Source of the DNA: Ideonella margarita
GTDB taxonomy: Bacteria; Pseudomonadota; Gammaproteobacteria; Burkholderiales; Burkholderiaceae_C
Direction of reading: 5' to 3'
Assembly: GCF_038066635.1 (NCBI RefSeq)
Contig: NZ_JBBUTI010000001.1
Location: 372,001 to 436,000, forward strand
Length of the DNA stretch: 64,000 nt
Positions 17,541 through 27,143 of the stretch are shown here, piece after piece. Position numbers and translations under genes: made by a program. Positions within the stretch are counted from its first letter, which is position 1, and every line of letters begins with the position of its first letter. Below the pieces are notes generated by a model that was not told the origin of the DNA, made no database searches, and saw only the letters and a list, made by a program, of their open reading frames with translations.

Positions 17541-17744
17541 TTACTTGGCCTTGGTCTGGTAGACGTAAGGCTGCTGCGCCACGCGGGCTGCAGCGAATTC
17601 GCCAGCGGCTTCGCGATCTTGCGCCTTGTCCCACAGCAGGGCGCGGCCGGCGCGCTGTTCAGCTTCCAGCCACGGCTTGGCCGACTTCAGCGACTCGATG
17701 AACTCGGTGGCTTCGGACTTGTAGGGCTTCCAGAACAGCGGCAT
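17541..17744 (-). CDS. DUF3460 family protein
   Basis: A 67-residue basic protein starting MPLFWKPYKSEATEF and containing KPWLEAEQRAGRALLWDK. This is the small DUF3460 family found in betaproteobacteria, commonly directly upstream of scpA as here (eight-base gap to the scpA GTG). Function unknown. It has no membrane segment or signal peptide. Confidence 0.85.
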   Translation of the reverse strand: MPLFWKPYKSEATEFIESLKSAKPWLEAEQRAGRALLWDKAQDREAAGEFAAARVAQQPYVYQTKAK

Positions 17745-17854
17745 GGCGGGCGACGGGCCTGGGTGCAGGCCGTAGTGACATTGAATCGGATGCTGATTTT
17801 AGCGCCCGCCCCCTGGCGGCAGGTAGGATTTGCGCGTCCGCGCCGGCCCCTGGC

Positions 17855-18913
17855 GTGAAACCCGACCACGGAGTGCCCGGCTTGATCGAGATCGAATTGA
17901 AATTCCAGGTGCCGACCGCCGCCCGCCAGGCCGTGCAGGCCGAGGTGAAGGCGCACGCTGGCGCTGCTTGCACCCGCCTGCAAGCCCGCTATGTGGACAC
18001 GCCCGAGCAGCACCTCGCACGGGCCCGCGCCGCCTTGCGCTTGCGGCGCGAAGGTCCGGTGTGGGTGCAGACCCTGAAAGCCCAGGGCGTAGACCTGCTG
18101 CAGCGCCTGGAGCACAACGCCCCGGTGGACCCGGCCGATGGCGACCCGCCGGCCTTGCGCCTGGCGCGCCACGCGGGCACCCCGGCCTTGCCGGCGCTGG
18201 CACGCGCCCTGGGTTGCACCGATGACGCCATGAATGAGGCTGCCCGGACCGACAACACCCTCGGCCTGGGCGTGGTGTTCGAGACCGACATCCGGCGCGG
18301 CCATGCCCCGCTGACGGTGGCGCCCGGCAGCACCGTGGTTGAGCTGGCATTTGACGACGGCGAGATTCGCGGCGGCGGGCGCGCACAGGCCGTGTGCGAA
18401 CTGGAGATGGAACTGCTGCAAGGCGACGTGGCCGGGCTGCTGGCCACCGCGGCCGATTGGGTGCAACGGCACGGGCTGTGGCTGGATGTGCGCAGCAAGG
18501 CGGAGCGCGGCAACCTGCTGGCGCAGGGGCTGCAGGCCTCGCCGCCGCAGCAGCCGCCGGCCGCCATCGCCGGGCAGCCCGGCCATGAGGCCGTGTCGGC
18601 GTGCCTGCATGCGGCGCTGCGCAATGCGGCCGTGGTTGCGGACCCGGCAGCTGATCAAGCCGCGGCTCCAGTGGCAGCGCCCCAGGCCCACACCCAGGCG
18701 CTGGTGGCCGGCCTCGGGCGGCTGCACAGCCTGCTCAGCCGCCATGCCGCTGAATCCGGCTTGGCGGAGTCGCTGATCCTGTGGCTGGCCCCGCTGGACG
18801 TGGCTGGCGCCGCGCAAACCCGCGCGGCCGGTCGGCTCGTGCGCTCAGCCGCCTTCAATCAATGGGTGCTGGGTGTGCTGGGCTGGTGTGCGGCGCAGCG
18901 GCCGAGCGCCTGA
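17855..18913 (+). CDS. CYTH-domain inorganic triphosphatase with degenerate CHAD-like C-terminus
   Basis: A 352-residue protein starting with GTG. The CYTH tunnel fold is marked by the ExExK motif IEIELKF (residues about 11-17), followed by RYVDTPEQHLARARAALRLR, VWVQTLKAQG and VVELAFDDGEI. CYTH proteins hydrolyse inorganic tripolyphosphate or related compounds. After about residue 215, the region ACLHAALRNAAVV...HTQALVAGLGRLHSLLSRHA resembles the first helices of a CHAD domain but ends far short of the usual 200-250 residues. The 3' end overlaps the convergent SulP gene by 59 bases. Confidence 0.82.
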   Translation: MKPDHGVPGLIEIELKFQVPTAARQAVQAEVKAHAGAACTRLQARYVDTPEQHLARARAALRLRREGPVWVQTLKAQGVDLLQRLEHNAPVDPADGDPPALRLARHAGTPALPALARALGCTDDAMNEAARTDNTLGLGVVFETDIRRGHAPLTVAPGSTVVELAFDDGEIRGGGRAQAVCELEMELLQGDVAGLLATAADWVQRHGLWLDVRSKAERGNLLAQGLQASPPQQPPAAIAGQPGHEAVSACLHAALRNAAVVADPAADQAAAPVAAPQAHTQALVAGLGRLHSLLSRHAAESGLAESLILWLAPLDVAGAAQTRAAGRLVRSAAFNQWVLGVLGWCAAQRPSA

Positions 18914-20588
18914 TCGCCGCCAGCGCCGCGTCCACATCGGCGGCGATGTGGTCTTGCCCCAGCGCATCGGCAAAGCCTGAGCGCTGCATCAGGCTCAACG
19001 GCTGCGCGTTCACGGCGGCCAGCTGAAGCGCCACGCCGCGCAGGTGCAGCGCGTGCTGCAGGTGCACCAGCGCATCCAGACCTGACGTGTCCATCGAAAT
19101 CAGCCGGTGCATGTCGAGCACCACGGCCTGTGTGCCCGGCACCACGGCCTCCGGCAGCGCTTCCACCTTGCCCACGGCCCCAAAAAACAGCGAGCCAAAC
19201 AGCTCGAACACCTGCACGCCATCGGGCAGCTTGGGCGGGGTTTGGGCCAGCACCGTGAACAGCGTGCTCATGCGGTAGATGAAGAAACCGCACGCGGCCA
19301 CCAGGCCCATCTCCACGGCCACCGTCAGGTCGAACACCACGGTGAGCACGAAGGTGCCGACCAGCACGGTGCGGTAGGGCATCAGGAAGTGCTTGAGCCG
19401 GGCAAATTCGCGCCACTCGCCCATGTTCCACGCCACGAACAGCAGGATGCCCGCCAAGGCGGCGAGTGGCACATGCAGCGCCAGCGGTGCGGCCAGCAGC
19501 ACCACGAGCAGCAGCACGCCCGCATGCACCATGCCCGCCACCGGGCTGCGCCCCCCGGCGCGCACGTTCGTCACGGTGCGGGCGATGGTGCCGGTGGCCG
19601 GAATGCCACCAAAGAAGGGCGTCACGAAGTTGGCCACGCCCTGGGCCATCAGTTCCTGGTTCGGGTCATGCCGGGGCAGGGTGCTGGCCATGTTGTCGGC
19701 CACCCGGGCACACAGCAGCGATTCAATCGCCCCAAGCAGGGCGATGGTGAGGGTCGGGATCACCAGTTGCTTGGCCGTGCCCCATGAAAAATCAGGCAGG
19801 TTGAACGAGGGCAGGGTTTGGGGAATGCCACCGAAGCGCGATCCGATGGTTTCCACCGGCAAACCCAGCAGCACCGTCGCCAGCGTGGCGCCGGTCAGGG
19901 CCACCACCGTGCCCGGCAGCATGCTGGCGCCGCGGCGCAGCCGGTCAGCGGGGCTCGCGCCCTGCGCCGGCATGGCGTAACTCTTGGGCCACACCACCAC
20001 CACGGCCAGGCAGGCCAGCCCCAGGGCCAGCGCCCAGGGGTTGAAGCTGCCGAGGTTGGCACTCAGCAGATGCAACTGGGTGAAGAAGTCGGCCGGCATC
20101 TTCGCGATCTGCAGCCCCAGCAGGTCTTTCACCTGCGACAGGCCGATCAGCACCGCGATGCCATTGGTGAAGCCGATGACGATGGACACCGGGATGTAGC
20201 GCACCAGCGCGCCGAGTTTCAGCCAGCCCATCAGGAACAGCAGCACCCCGGCCAGCGAGGTGGCGATCAGCAGATTGGGCAGGCCGTAGCGCTCGACGAT
20301 GCCGTAGACGATGACGATGAACGCACCGGCCGGCCCGCCGATCTGCACGTTTGATCCGCCGAGCGCCGAGATCAGGAAGCCCGCGATGATGGCGGTGAAG
20401 AGGCCCGCCTCGGGCGCCACGCCACTGGCGATCGCAAACGCCATGGCCAGCGGCAGTGCCACCACGCCGACCGTCAGGCCGGCCCCGGCGTCCGCCAGGA
20501 ACTGCCCGCGCGTATAGCCGGGCAAGGTGCTGAGCAGCCGGGGGCGAAAGGGTTGCAACCTTGCTCGCCAGCCCCCGGTATCAGCCAT
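18855..20588 (-). CDS. SulP-family anion transporter with STAS domain
   Basis: A 577-residue SLC26/SulP protein. A membrane domain of ten or more segments (residues 30-420) includes the family motif GLTVGVVALPLAMAFAIASG. The cytoplasmic STAS domain (about 445-555) has VVLDMHRLISMDTSGLDAL. The substrate could be sulfate, bicarbonate or a dicarboxylate and cannot be told from sequence. It starts only four bases after the metG stop, so it is probably co-transcribed with metG. Confidence 0.88.
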   Translation of the reverse strand: MADTGGWRARLQPFRPRLLSTLPGYTRGQFLADAGAGLTVGVVALPLAMAFAIASGVAPEAGLFTAIIAGFLISALGGSNVQIGGPAGAFIVIVYGIVERYGLPNLLIATSLAGVLLFLMGWLKLGALVRYIPVSIVIGFTNGIAVLIGLSQVKDLLGLQIAKMPADFFTQLHLLSANLGSFNPWALALGLACLAVVVVWPKSYAMPAQGASPADRLRRGASMLPGTVVALTGATLATVLLGLPVETIGSRFGGIPQTLPSFNLPDFSWGTAKQLVIPTLTIALLGAIESLLCARVADNMASTLPRHDPNQELMAQGVANFVTPFFGGIPATGTIARTVTNVRAGGRSPVAGMVHAGVLLLVVLLAAPLALHVPLAALAGILLFVAWNMGEWREFARLKHFLMPYRTVLVGTFVLTVVFDLTVAVEMGLVAACGFFIYRMSTLFTVLAQTPPKLPDGVQVFELFGSLFFGAVGKVEALPEAVVPGTQAVVLDMHRLISMDTSGLDALVHLQHALHLRGVALQLAAVNAQPLSLMQRSGFADALGQDHIAADVDAALAAIRRSAAAPHTSPAHPAPID

Positions 20589-20592
20589 GGGG

Positions 20593-22638
20593 TCAGCGCA
20601 CCCGCATGCCGGGTTGTGCGCCCGGGAAGGGTTCCAGCACGAAGATGCCGGGGTTGGCCTTCTCGTCGGCGTGGCTGGCGGCGAGCACCATGCCTTCGCT
20701 GATGCCGAACTTCATCTTGCGCGGGGCCAGGTTGGCCACCATCACCGTCAGCTTGCCTTCCAGCGCTTCCGGTTGATAGGCGCTCTTGATGCCCGAGAAC
20801 ACGTTGCGCAGGCGGCCCTCGCCCACATCCAGCGTCAGGCGCAGCAGCTTGTCCGAGCCCTCGACATGTTCGGCCTTGACGATCTTCGCGATGCGCAGAT
20901 CGACCTTGGTGAAGTCGTCGATCTTGATCTCGGGTGCGAGGTCTTCGCCACCCGGCACCACCTTCGGCGCGGCCGGTGGCGTCAGCAGCTCTTCCAGCAG
21001 CTTGGCGTCCACACGCTGCATCAGGTGCTGGTAGTTGCCGATGGTGTGGCCGCCCAGGGCACGCGCCGCGTCGGCAAAGTTCAGCGGCGGCACGTTCAGG
21101 AAGGCTTCGACCTGTGCGGCCAGGGCCGGCAGCACCGGCTTGAGGTAGATGGTCAGCAGGCGGAAGGCTTCGATGCAGGTGCTGCACACATCGTGCAGTT
21201 GCGCCTCGGCGCCTTCCTTCTTGGCCAGGTCCCACGGCTTGTGCTGGTCCACATACTCGTTGACCTTGTCGGCCAGGCCCATGATTTCACGCAGGGCCTT
21301 GCCGAACTCGCGCTCTTCATACAGCTCTTCGACCGTGGCCTGGTGGGCGCGCAGGGTGTCGAGCAGGCTGCGGCCTTCCACGCCGAGGTCGGCGCTCAGG
21401 TGGCCGCCGAAGCGCTTCGACAGGAAGCCCGCGGCACGGCTGGCGATGTTGATGTACTTGCCGACCAGGTCCGAGTTCACCCGTGCGACGAAGTCATCGG
21501 GGTTGAAGTCGATGTCTTCGACGTGGCTGTTGAGCTTGGCGGCGATGTAGTAGCGCAGCCATTCCGGGTGCAGGCCGAGGTCGAGGTACTTCAGCGGCGA
21601 AATGCCGGTGCCGCGGCTCTTGCTCATCTTCTCGCCGCCATTGACGGTGATGAAGCCGTGCACGTTCACCTTGTCCGGCGTCTTGCGGCCGCTGAAGTGC
21701 AGCATCGCCGGCCAGAACAGGGTGTGGAAGTAGGTGATGTCCTTGCCGATGAAGTGCACCTGCTCCACCGACGGGTCGGCGAAGAAGGCGTCGAAGTCCT
21801 GGCCGATCTTGCCGAAGTAGTTCTTCAGCGAGGCCAGGTAGCCAATCGGCGCGTCCAGCCAGACGTAGAAGTACTTGCCCGGTGCGTCCGGGATCTCGAT
21901 GCCGAAGTACGGCGCGTCGCGGCTGATGTCCCAGTCGCCGAGGCCGCCGTTGCCGTCGTCATCCTTGGTGAACCATTCCTTGATCTTGTTGAGCACTTCC
22001 GGCTGCAGGCGGCCCGGCGCATGCGTCCACTCTTCAAGAAACTCGACGCAGCGCGGGTCGGACAGCTTGAAGAAGTAGTGGTCGGAGGTCTTCAGCACCG
22101 GCACCGCGCCCGAGAGCGCCGAGAACGGGTTCTTCAGCTCGGTCGGGGCGTAGACGGCGCCGCACGATTCACACGAATCGCCGTACTGGTCCTTCGTGCC
22201 GCACTTCGGGCACTCGCCCTTGATGAAGCGGTCGGGCAGGAACATGCCCTTCTGCGGGTCGTAGAACTGCTCGATCGTCTTGACGCTGATCAGCTCGTTC
22301 TTGCGCAGGGCCAGGTAGATCTCCTTGGCCAGGGCGTGGTTCTCTTCGCCGTCGGTGGAGTGCCAGTTGTCGAAGCCGATGTTGAAGCCGTCGAGGTAGC
22401 GCTTGCGGCCAGCGGCCACTTCGCCGACGAACTCCTGCGGCGTCTTGCCGGCCTTTTCGGCGGCGATCATGATCGGCGCGCCGTGGGCATCATCAGCGCA
22501 GACGAAGTGAACCTGCGCGCCCTTCATGCGCTGCGCCCGCACCCAGATGTCCGCCTGGATGTACTCCATCATGTGCCCGATGTGGAAGGGCGCATTGGCG
22601 TAGGGCAGGGCGGTGGTGACGAAGAGTTTGCGAGTCAT
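20593..22638 (-). CDS. metG: Methionyl-tRNA synthetase
   Basis: MetG, 681 residues, class I synthetase. The HIGH motif is NAPFHIGHMMEY, the knuckle zinc ligands are CPKCG and CESCG, and the KMSKS loop is GGEKMSKSRGT. The C-terminal 105 residues form an EMAP/Trbp111-type tRNA-binding and dimerisation domain (KIDDFTKVDLRIAKIV). The ATG at 22638 gives MTRKLFVTTALPYANAP, the standard N-terminus. TAAAAT on the minus strand about 50 bases upstream is a possible -10 element. Confidence 0.97.
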   Translation of the reverse strand: MTRKLFVTTALPYANAPFHIGHMMEYIQADIWVRAQRMKGAQVHFVCADDAHGAPIMIAAEKAGKTPQEFVGEVAAGRKRYLDGFNIGFDNWHSTDGEENHALAKEIYLALRKNELISVKTIEQFYDPQKGMFLPDRFIKGECPKCGTKDQYGDSCESCGAVYAPTELKNPFSALSGAVPVLKTSDHYFFKLSDPRCVEFLEEWTHAPGRLQPEVLNKIKEWFTKDDDGNGGLGDWDISRDAPYFGIEIPDAPGKYFYVWLDAPIGYLASLKNYFGKIGQDFDAFFADPSVEQVHFIGKDITYFHTLFWPAMLHFSGRKTPDKVNVHGFITVNGGEKMSKSRGTGISPLKYLDLGLHPEWLRYYIAAKLNSHVEDIDFNPDDFVARVNSDLVGKYINIASRAAGFLSKRFGGHLSADLGVEGRSLLDTLRAHQATVEELYEEREFGKALREIMGLADKVNEYVDQHKPWDLAKKEGAEAQLHDVCSTCIEAFRLLTIYLKPVLPALAAQVEAFLNVPPLNFADAARALGGHTIGNYQHLMQRVDAKLLEELLTPPAAPKVVPGGEDLAPEIKIDDFTKVDLRIAKIVKAEHVEGSDKLLRLTLDVGEGRLRNVFSGIKSAYQPEALEGKLTVMVANLAPRKMKFGISEGMVLAASHADEKANPGIFVLEPFPGAQPGMRVR

Positions 22639-22755
22639 GGGCAACAGGGTCAGGGTTGGTGGCCGGCGAGTGCCGCGCATCCGGAACCCCTGATTTTAGG
22701 CGCCTCGGGCCGCGCCAGGTTGTTCGCTGCCGCGCCTTCCCTGTTTAAACGGGGC

Positions 22756-23613
22756 TCAACGGCCCACATTCACCATCGGCGTCGAGCCGCCATTCAGCAG
22801 CACGGTGTTGCCCGCCTTGCCCGCCACGGCGATGGCCGCGTCACGGTGAATCTCGGCCAGTCGCAGCTCCTTCAGCGCCGGCGTGAGCGAGGCGCTGATG
22901 ATCTGGTTGGCCCGCGCTTCACCTTCCGCCTGCACCACCAGCCGCTCGGCCTCGGCCTTCGCCAGCTCGATCTCCTTGCGCTTGCGCTCGATCGCCTGGT
23001 CAGTCTCGGCCCGCTGGCGGATGGCGGCCTCGATCGCCGGGTCGGTCAGCAGGTTGCGCACATTGACGGCGGTGATGACGAAGGCGCTCTTGTCGTTGCT
23101 GTCGAGCTCGCTCTGCAGGCCGCTGCGGATCAGCTCGGCCAGCTCGGAACGCTTGGTGTGCATGGTGGTCGCGTCCAGCGTGGCGATGGCCTTGTAGACG
23201 GCCTCGCGCGCTTCCCGCGAGACGCGGCTGTAGGCGATCACCAGATCGCCGGTGCCGCCACTCACCATGTCCTTGTGCTTCACGACGTCGCCCTGGTACT
23301 TCACGTACAGGCCCGGAATCGCGCCGGGGTTGGTCTTGAAGTAGACGTCGATGTCGACGTCCTTCATGGTCAGGTTGTCGCGGCTCTTTGGCGTCAGGTC
23401 GTTGAGCGCGAAGTTCACTTCCTTCGCTGTGAACTCATCCACCGTCTTGAACAGCGTGAAGTACAGGCCTGGCGCCAGCGCTTCGGGGCTGACCTTGCCG
23501 AGCGTGCGTTCGACGCCCACATTGCCGGTGTCGATCTGGCTGCAGCCGCCCAGCAGGGCAAGCAGGCCCAGGCCCAGGCCCAGGGGCAACAGGGTGCGGC
23601 GAAGAACGGTCAT
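22756..23613 (-). CDS. SPFH/prohibitin-domain lipoprotein
   Basis: A 285-residue protein with a lipoprotein signal peptide (LLALLGGC, lipobox, Ser at +2, which predicts outer-membrane sorting). The SPFH domain follows, then a long charged helix (RAETDQAIERKRKEIELAKAE in pieces) of the kind that forms stomatin/prohibitin coiled coils, and a C-terminal GGSTPMVNVGR. Most SPFH proteins are anchored by a membrane helix rather than a lipid. An upstream ATG at 23625 is also possible; the ATG at 23613 has GGATGAG as ribosome binding site. The role in membrane organisation or protease control is inferred from the family. Confidence 0.75.
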   Translation of the reverse strand: MTVLRRTLLPLGLGLGLLALLGGCSQIDTGNVGVERTLGKVSPEALAPGLYFTLFKTVDEFTAKEVNFALNDLTPKSRDNLTMKDVDIDVYFKTNPGAIPGLYVKYQGDVVKHKDMVSGGTGDLVIAYSRVSREAREAVYKAIATLDATTMHTKRSELAELIRSGLQSELDSNDKSAFVITAVNVRNLLTDPAIEAAIRQRAETDQAIERKRKEIELAKAEAERLVVQAEGEARANQIISASLTPALKELRLAEIHRDAAIAVAGKAGNTVLLNGGSTPMVNVGR

Positions 23614-23732
23614 GGTGCAGCTCATCCGAGTTGGTAGTGCGCTGATGCTAAGCGGGCCGGCGCGGCGTGCGTGGGCCAGTGACGGCGGGTTACCCGGCGC
23701 GTGGCGGGCACGACACAGTGCGCGGCGCCGCT

Positions 23733-23738
23733 TACCAT
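23733..23738 (+). promoter_or_regulatory. Candidate -10 element of a leaderless GNAT transcript
   Basis: TACCAT ends six bases before the ATG at 23745, and no ribosome binding site is present. Transcription would start at or next to the start codon. The same geometry is seen before ubiJ and nudB. Confidence 0.4.
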
Positions 23739-23744
23739 CGCCGC

Positions 23745-24305
23745 ATGCCGTTCATGCTCGATGCCCCGATCGTCACGCCGCGCCTGCTGGTGCGGTCACT
23801 GCACGCCGACGACCTGCCCGATCTGCTGGTGGTGAATGGCGATGACGCCGTCACCCACCATCTGCCGTATCCCTCCTGGGCGGGCATGGACGACGCGACT
23901 GCATGGGCAGAGCGGGTGCGGCAGCGCGAGCAGGCCGGCGACACCCTGCAGCTGGTGCTGCAGCGCCGCGACACGGGCCAGGTGATCGGTGCCTGTCTGC
24001 TGTTCAAGCTGGATGAGCCCAGTGGCCGTGCCGAGCTGGGTTATGTGCTGGGCCAGGCGCACTGGCATGGCGGCTGGATGTTCGAGGCCTGCGAGGCGCT
24101 GGTGGCGCACGCGTTCGGGCCGCTCGGTTTGCGGCGCCTGGAGGCTGAAGTGAACCCCGCCAATGCGGCCTCGATGGCCCTGATCCGCCGGCTCGGTTTC
24201 ACTCAGGAAGGTTTGCTGCGGCAGCGCTGGACGGCCAAGGGCCGCACCTACGACATCGCGTTTTTTGGCCTGCTGGCGTCGGATCTGAAAACCACGGCCG
24301 ATTGA
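23745..24305 (+). CDS. GNAT acetyltransferase, RimJ/RimL type
   Basis: A 186-residue N-acetyltransferase. Motifs: TPRLLVRSLHADDLP at the N-terminus, GACLLFKLDEPSGRAELGYVL, and the C-terminal RRLEAEVNPANAASMALIRRLGFTQEG in two parts, typical of the RimJ/RimL branch that acetylates protein N-termini or small amines. The frame opens at 23667, but the ATG at 23745 yields the family start. The substrate is unknown. It is divergent from the SPFH gene. Confidence 0.85.
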   Translation: MPFMLDAPIVTPRLLVRSLHADDLPDLLVVNGDDAVTHHLPYPSWAGMDDATAWAERVRQREQAGDTLQLVLQRRDTGQVIGACLLFKLDEPSGRAELGYVLGQAHWHGGWMFEACEALVAHAFGPLGLRRLEAEVNPANAASMALIRRLGFTQEGLLRQRWTAKGRTYDIAFFGLLASDLKTTAD

Positions 24306-24348
24306 GGCCGAGCCACCCGCAGTGATCCGGGCGGGGTGACTGAGTGGT

Positions 24349-24906
24349 TCAGTGCGCGGGCAGCGTCAGGTCGCGCAGCCGGGTCGGGCCGGCGTGCTGC
24401 ACCACATGCTGGCGCAAGGCGCAGGCGTGGCCGGTGGCAAACAGCACTTCAGCCAGCGCAAACAGCGGACCGGTGAGGTGCGCAGCCAGACCGCGCAGTT
24501 GCCGGGGGCGGTGGCCCTCGTAGTAGCGGCCGATGCGCTGCAGACCCAGCCCCAGGGCCAGCACCGCGGCGCTGGCACCCAGCCCGCCTGCGGCGCTTGC
24601 GCCCACCAACGCAGCACCCAGGCCCAGTAGCGCCGCATTCATCAGGCTCACCAGCACGCCCAGGCGCCATTCGCCGCGCGTCACGTACCAGAGGCTCGAC
24701 AGTGCCCACAACACCGCCGCCGGGCTGACGGGCCAAGGGCCGATCGGGCTGTCCAGCGTCAGCATGGTGGGTTTGGCCAGCAACATGCCCAGTGCCAGCA
24801 CCGTGAGCGGAATGCCGACCAGGTGGGTGGTGATGTTGCGCGCATCGCGCCGGTCACTGGCGTACAAGGCCAGCAGGGTACGGGCAGGACGGAACGTGGA
24901 CGGCAT
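24349..24906 (-). CDS. Mpo1-like (DUF962) membrane protein
   Basis: A 185-residue protein with about four hydrophobic segments. The family signature is present: DARNITTHLVGIPLTVLALG near residue 22 and RYYEGHRPRQL with GHACALR later. Yeast Mpo1 is an Fe(II) dioxygenase that alpha-oxidises 2-hydroxy fatty acids; bacterial DUF962 proteins are largely uncharacterised. The conserved histidines are retained. It is convergent with the GNAT gene and sits between unrelated metabolic genes. Confidence 0.75.
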   Translation of the reverse strand: MPSTFRPARTLLALYASDRRDARNITTHLVGIPLTVLALGMLLAKPTMLTLDSPIGPWPVSPAAVLWALSSLWYVTRGEWRLGVLVSLMNAALLGLGAALVGASAAGGLGASAAVLALGLGLQRIGRYYEGHRPRQLRGLAAHLTGPLFALAEVLFATGHACALRQHVVQHAGPTRLRDLTLPAH

Positions 24907-24975
24907 GGTGGTGGGTACGAACCGGAGCGCGGCGGGTTTGAACGTCAGGGCCCCATCGTAGCGCCAGTCGGCGAT

Positions 24976-25995
24976 TCAGGTCAGGCCCAGCGCGCGCAGC
25001 AGTTCACGCGAACTCTGCACAGGCGCCCCGCTGCCCAGGCCCTTGACCAGCGTGGTGATGCCCGCGGCCAGCGGCGCCTGCCCGCCCTTGGACTGCGCCA
25101 GCTCGACCACGGCGCCGCAGATGGCGTCGATTTCGGTGGGTTTGCCCAGGGCCACGTCGTCGGCCATGCTGGAGCGGGCCTTGTCGTCGATGCGCAGCAT
25201 CCGCGCGGCCAGCAGGCGGAACACCGCCGTGGGCAGGCGCAGCAAGGCGGGCATGCGCGCCGGGGGCACCGGGCCCAGCTGCGCGGGCTCGATGCCGGCC
25301 GCGGCCAGCACGCCCAGGGCTTCCTGCTGCAGCGCGGCCAGCACCCGCCGGTAGCCGCGATCCAGCAGTTGCGCCCGCAGCGGCAGGCCCGACAGCGCAT
25401 TCACCGGGTTGTTCAGGTTCATCAGCAGCTTGGCCCACTGCACCGGGGCCAGGTCGTCATGAAGCCGCAGCGGCAGGCCGGCCTGCTCGAAGGTGGGCAC
25501 AAGCGCCTCCAGCACCAGGTGCCGCTGGGCAGCCAGCTGACCGGCGGTGCCACGGTGCAGGCGCCCGGGGCCCAGCTCGGCGATGTTGTAGGGCACCATG
25601 CCCGGCAGCCACACCAGCTCAGGTGCCACGCGGGCGCCGAGCGCTGCATTGCCGATGCCGTTCTGCAGCGAGAGCACGGGCGTGCCCGCCGGCAGCATCC
25701 GGGCCAGCTCGCCAGCAGCCTCGGCGGTGGCGCCGCTCTTCACGCAAAGCAGCACCAGCGCGGGCTGCAGGCCTTCGGGGATGTGGGTGTGCAGCTGCAA
25801 GACGCTGGGGGCCAGGCGGGTGTCGCGGCCGTCGAGATCGGTCAGGTGCAGGCCGTGCTGGCGCAGGGCGCCGAGCATGCGGGGCCGGGCCACGAAGCTG
25901 AGGTCGGCACCCGCCGCAGCGAGGCCACCACCGACAAAGCCACCGACGCTGCCGGTGCCCATGACGAGAATAGAGGGGCGAGAGGAATCATTCAT
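24976..25995 (-). CDS. panE: Ketopantoate reductase family protein
   Basis: A 339-residue NADPH-dependent reductase. The nucleotide-binding motif ILVMGTGSVGGFVGGGLAAAG lies at residues about 9-29. LCVKSGATAEA, LQNGIGN and the catalytic lysine region WAKLLMNLNNPVNALSG match PanE, which reduces ketopantoate to pantoate. Bacteria often carry several paralogues, so the symbol is likely but not certain. The ATG at 25995 gives the normal length; the longer frame would overlap dcd. It would complete the pathway begun by panB, panC and panD at the left of the window. Confidence 0.75.
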   Translation of the reverse strand: MNDSSRPSILVMGTGSVGGFVGGGLAAAGADLSFVARPRMLGALRQHGLHLTDLDGRDTRLAPSVLQLHTHIPEGLQPALVLLCVKSGATAEAAGELARMLPAGTPVLSLQNGIGNAALGARVAPELVWLPGMVPYNIAELGPGRLHRGTAGQLAAQRHLVLEALVPTFEQAGLPLRLHDDLAPVQWAKLLMNLNNPVNALSGLPLRAQLLDRGYRRVLAALQQEALGVLAAAGIEPAQLGPVPPARMPALLRLPTAVFRLLAARMLRIDDKARSSMADDVALGKPTEIDAICGAVVELAQSKGGQAPLAAGITTLVKGLGSGAPVQSSRELLRALGLT

Positions 25996-26047
25996 GTGAG
26001 CACCATGCTGACAGGCTTCTAAAATGGGGGGACTCCAAGGAAACCCG

Positions 26048-26617
<570 letters not shown>

Positions 26618-26680
26618 AGCGGGCCGGGAAGGCCTGCCTTTTCACGCTTTAGCCCGGCAGGTGGGCGGCGCACCATGAGC

Positions 26681-26701
26681 GCATCCGGATGGTCCGGATG
26701 C
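26681..26701. repeat. Perfect inverted repeat upstream of a small gene
   Basis: Nine-base arms GCATCCGGA and TCCGGATGC with spacer TGG, ending four bases before the AAGGAGG ribosome binding site of the gene at 26716. It could be an operator or an mRNA hairpin that affects initiation. It lacks the T-tract of a terminator for dcd. Confidence 0.6.
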
Positions 26702-26715
26702 CACAAGGAGGCGCC

Positions 26716-27060
26716 ATGGTTCCCCATCCCCACTCCGCTGCAGCCCAACAGGTCATCCGCAGCTGGCAGCCCCCGGTGCTTGGCGCGCTGGAGTTGGCTG
26801 ATGCCTCAGGCAACCGGCCTTCTGCCCGCGCCTGGCCGGCGGCCAGCGACCTGGACATGGGTGCCTTGCTGCACTTCCGCTCGCTGATGGCCCTGGACGG
26901 CCACGCCGTGCAGGTGGCCCGCATGTGCTACGACCGCCTTTACGCCTACGAGCGCATCGCCACCGCGCACGGCAGCGCTCACGACCCGCTGCGCCGTCTG
27001 GCGCTGGAGTTGTTCCAGACCTACCACCGCCGGGACGAATTGCACGACAACGGCCACTGA
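26716..27060 (+). CDS. Hypothetical protein, 114 residues
   Basis: No family is recognised. The ATG at 26716 is preceded by a strong AAGGAGG site. The product has no signal peptide or membrane segment. The C-terminal half (MGALLHFRSLMALDGHAVQV, ARMCYDRLYAYERIATAH) is likely helical and is more regular than the N-terminal half. Codon use resembles its neighbours. It sits between dcd and a zinc peptidase, with a perfect inverted repeat just upstream. Confidence 0.6.
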   Translation: MVPHPHSAAAQQVIRSWQPPVLGALELADASGNRPSARAWPAASDLDMGALLHFRSLMALDGHAVQVARMCYDRLYAYERIATAHGSAHDPLRRLALELFQTYHRRDELHDNGH

Positions 27061-27143
27061 ACACGGGCTGCCCGAGGCGCTTCGCAGCGCTGCGTCAGCT
27101 TGCGGCCGGACAATGGCTGCATTCACGGACACAAGGGGGCAGC

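Noticed and set aside
26618..26660. Terminator after dcd
   Set aside because: The AAGGC/GCCTT stem has a two-base loop only, and the T run is short.
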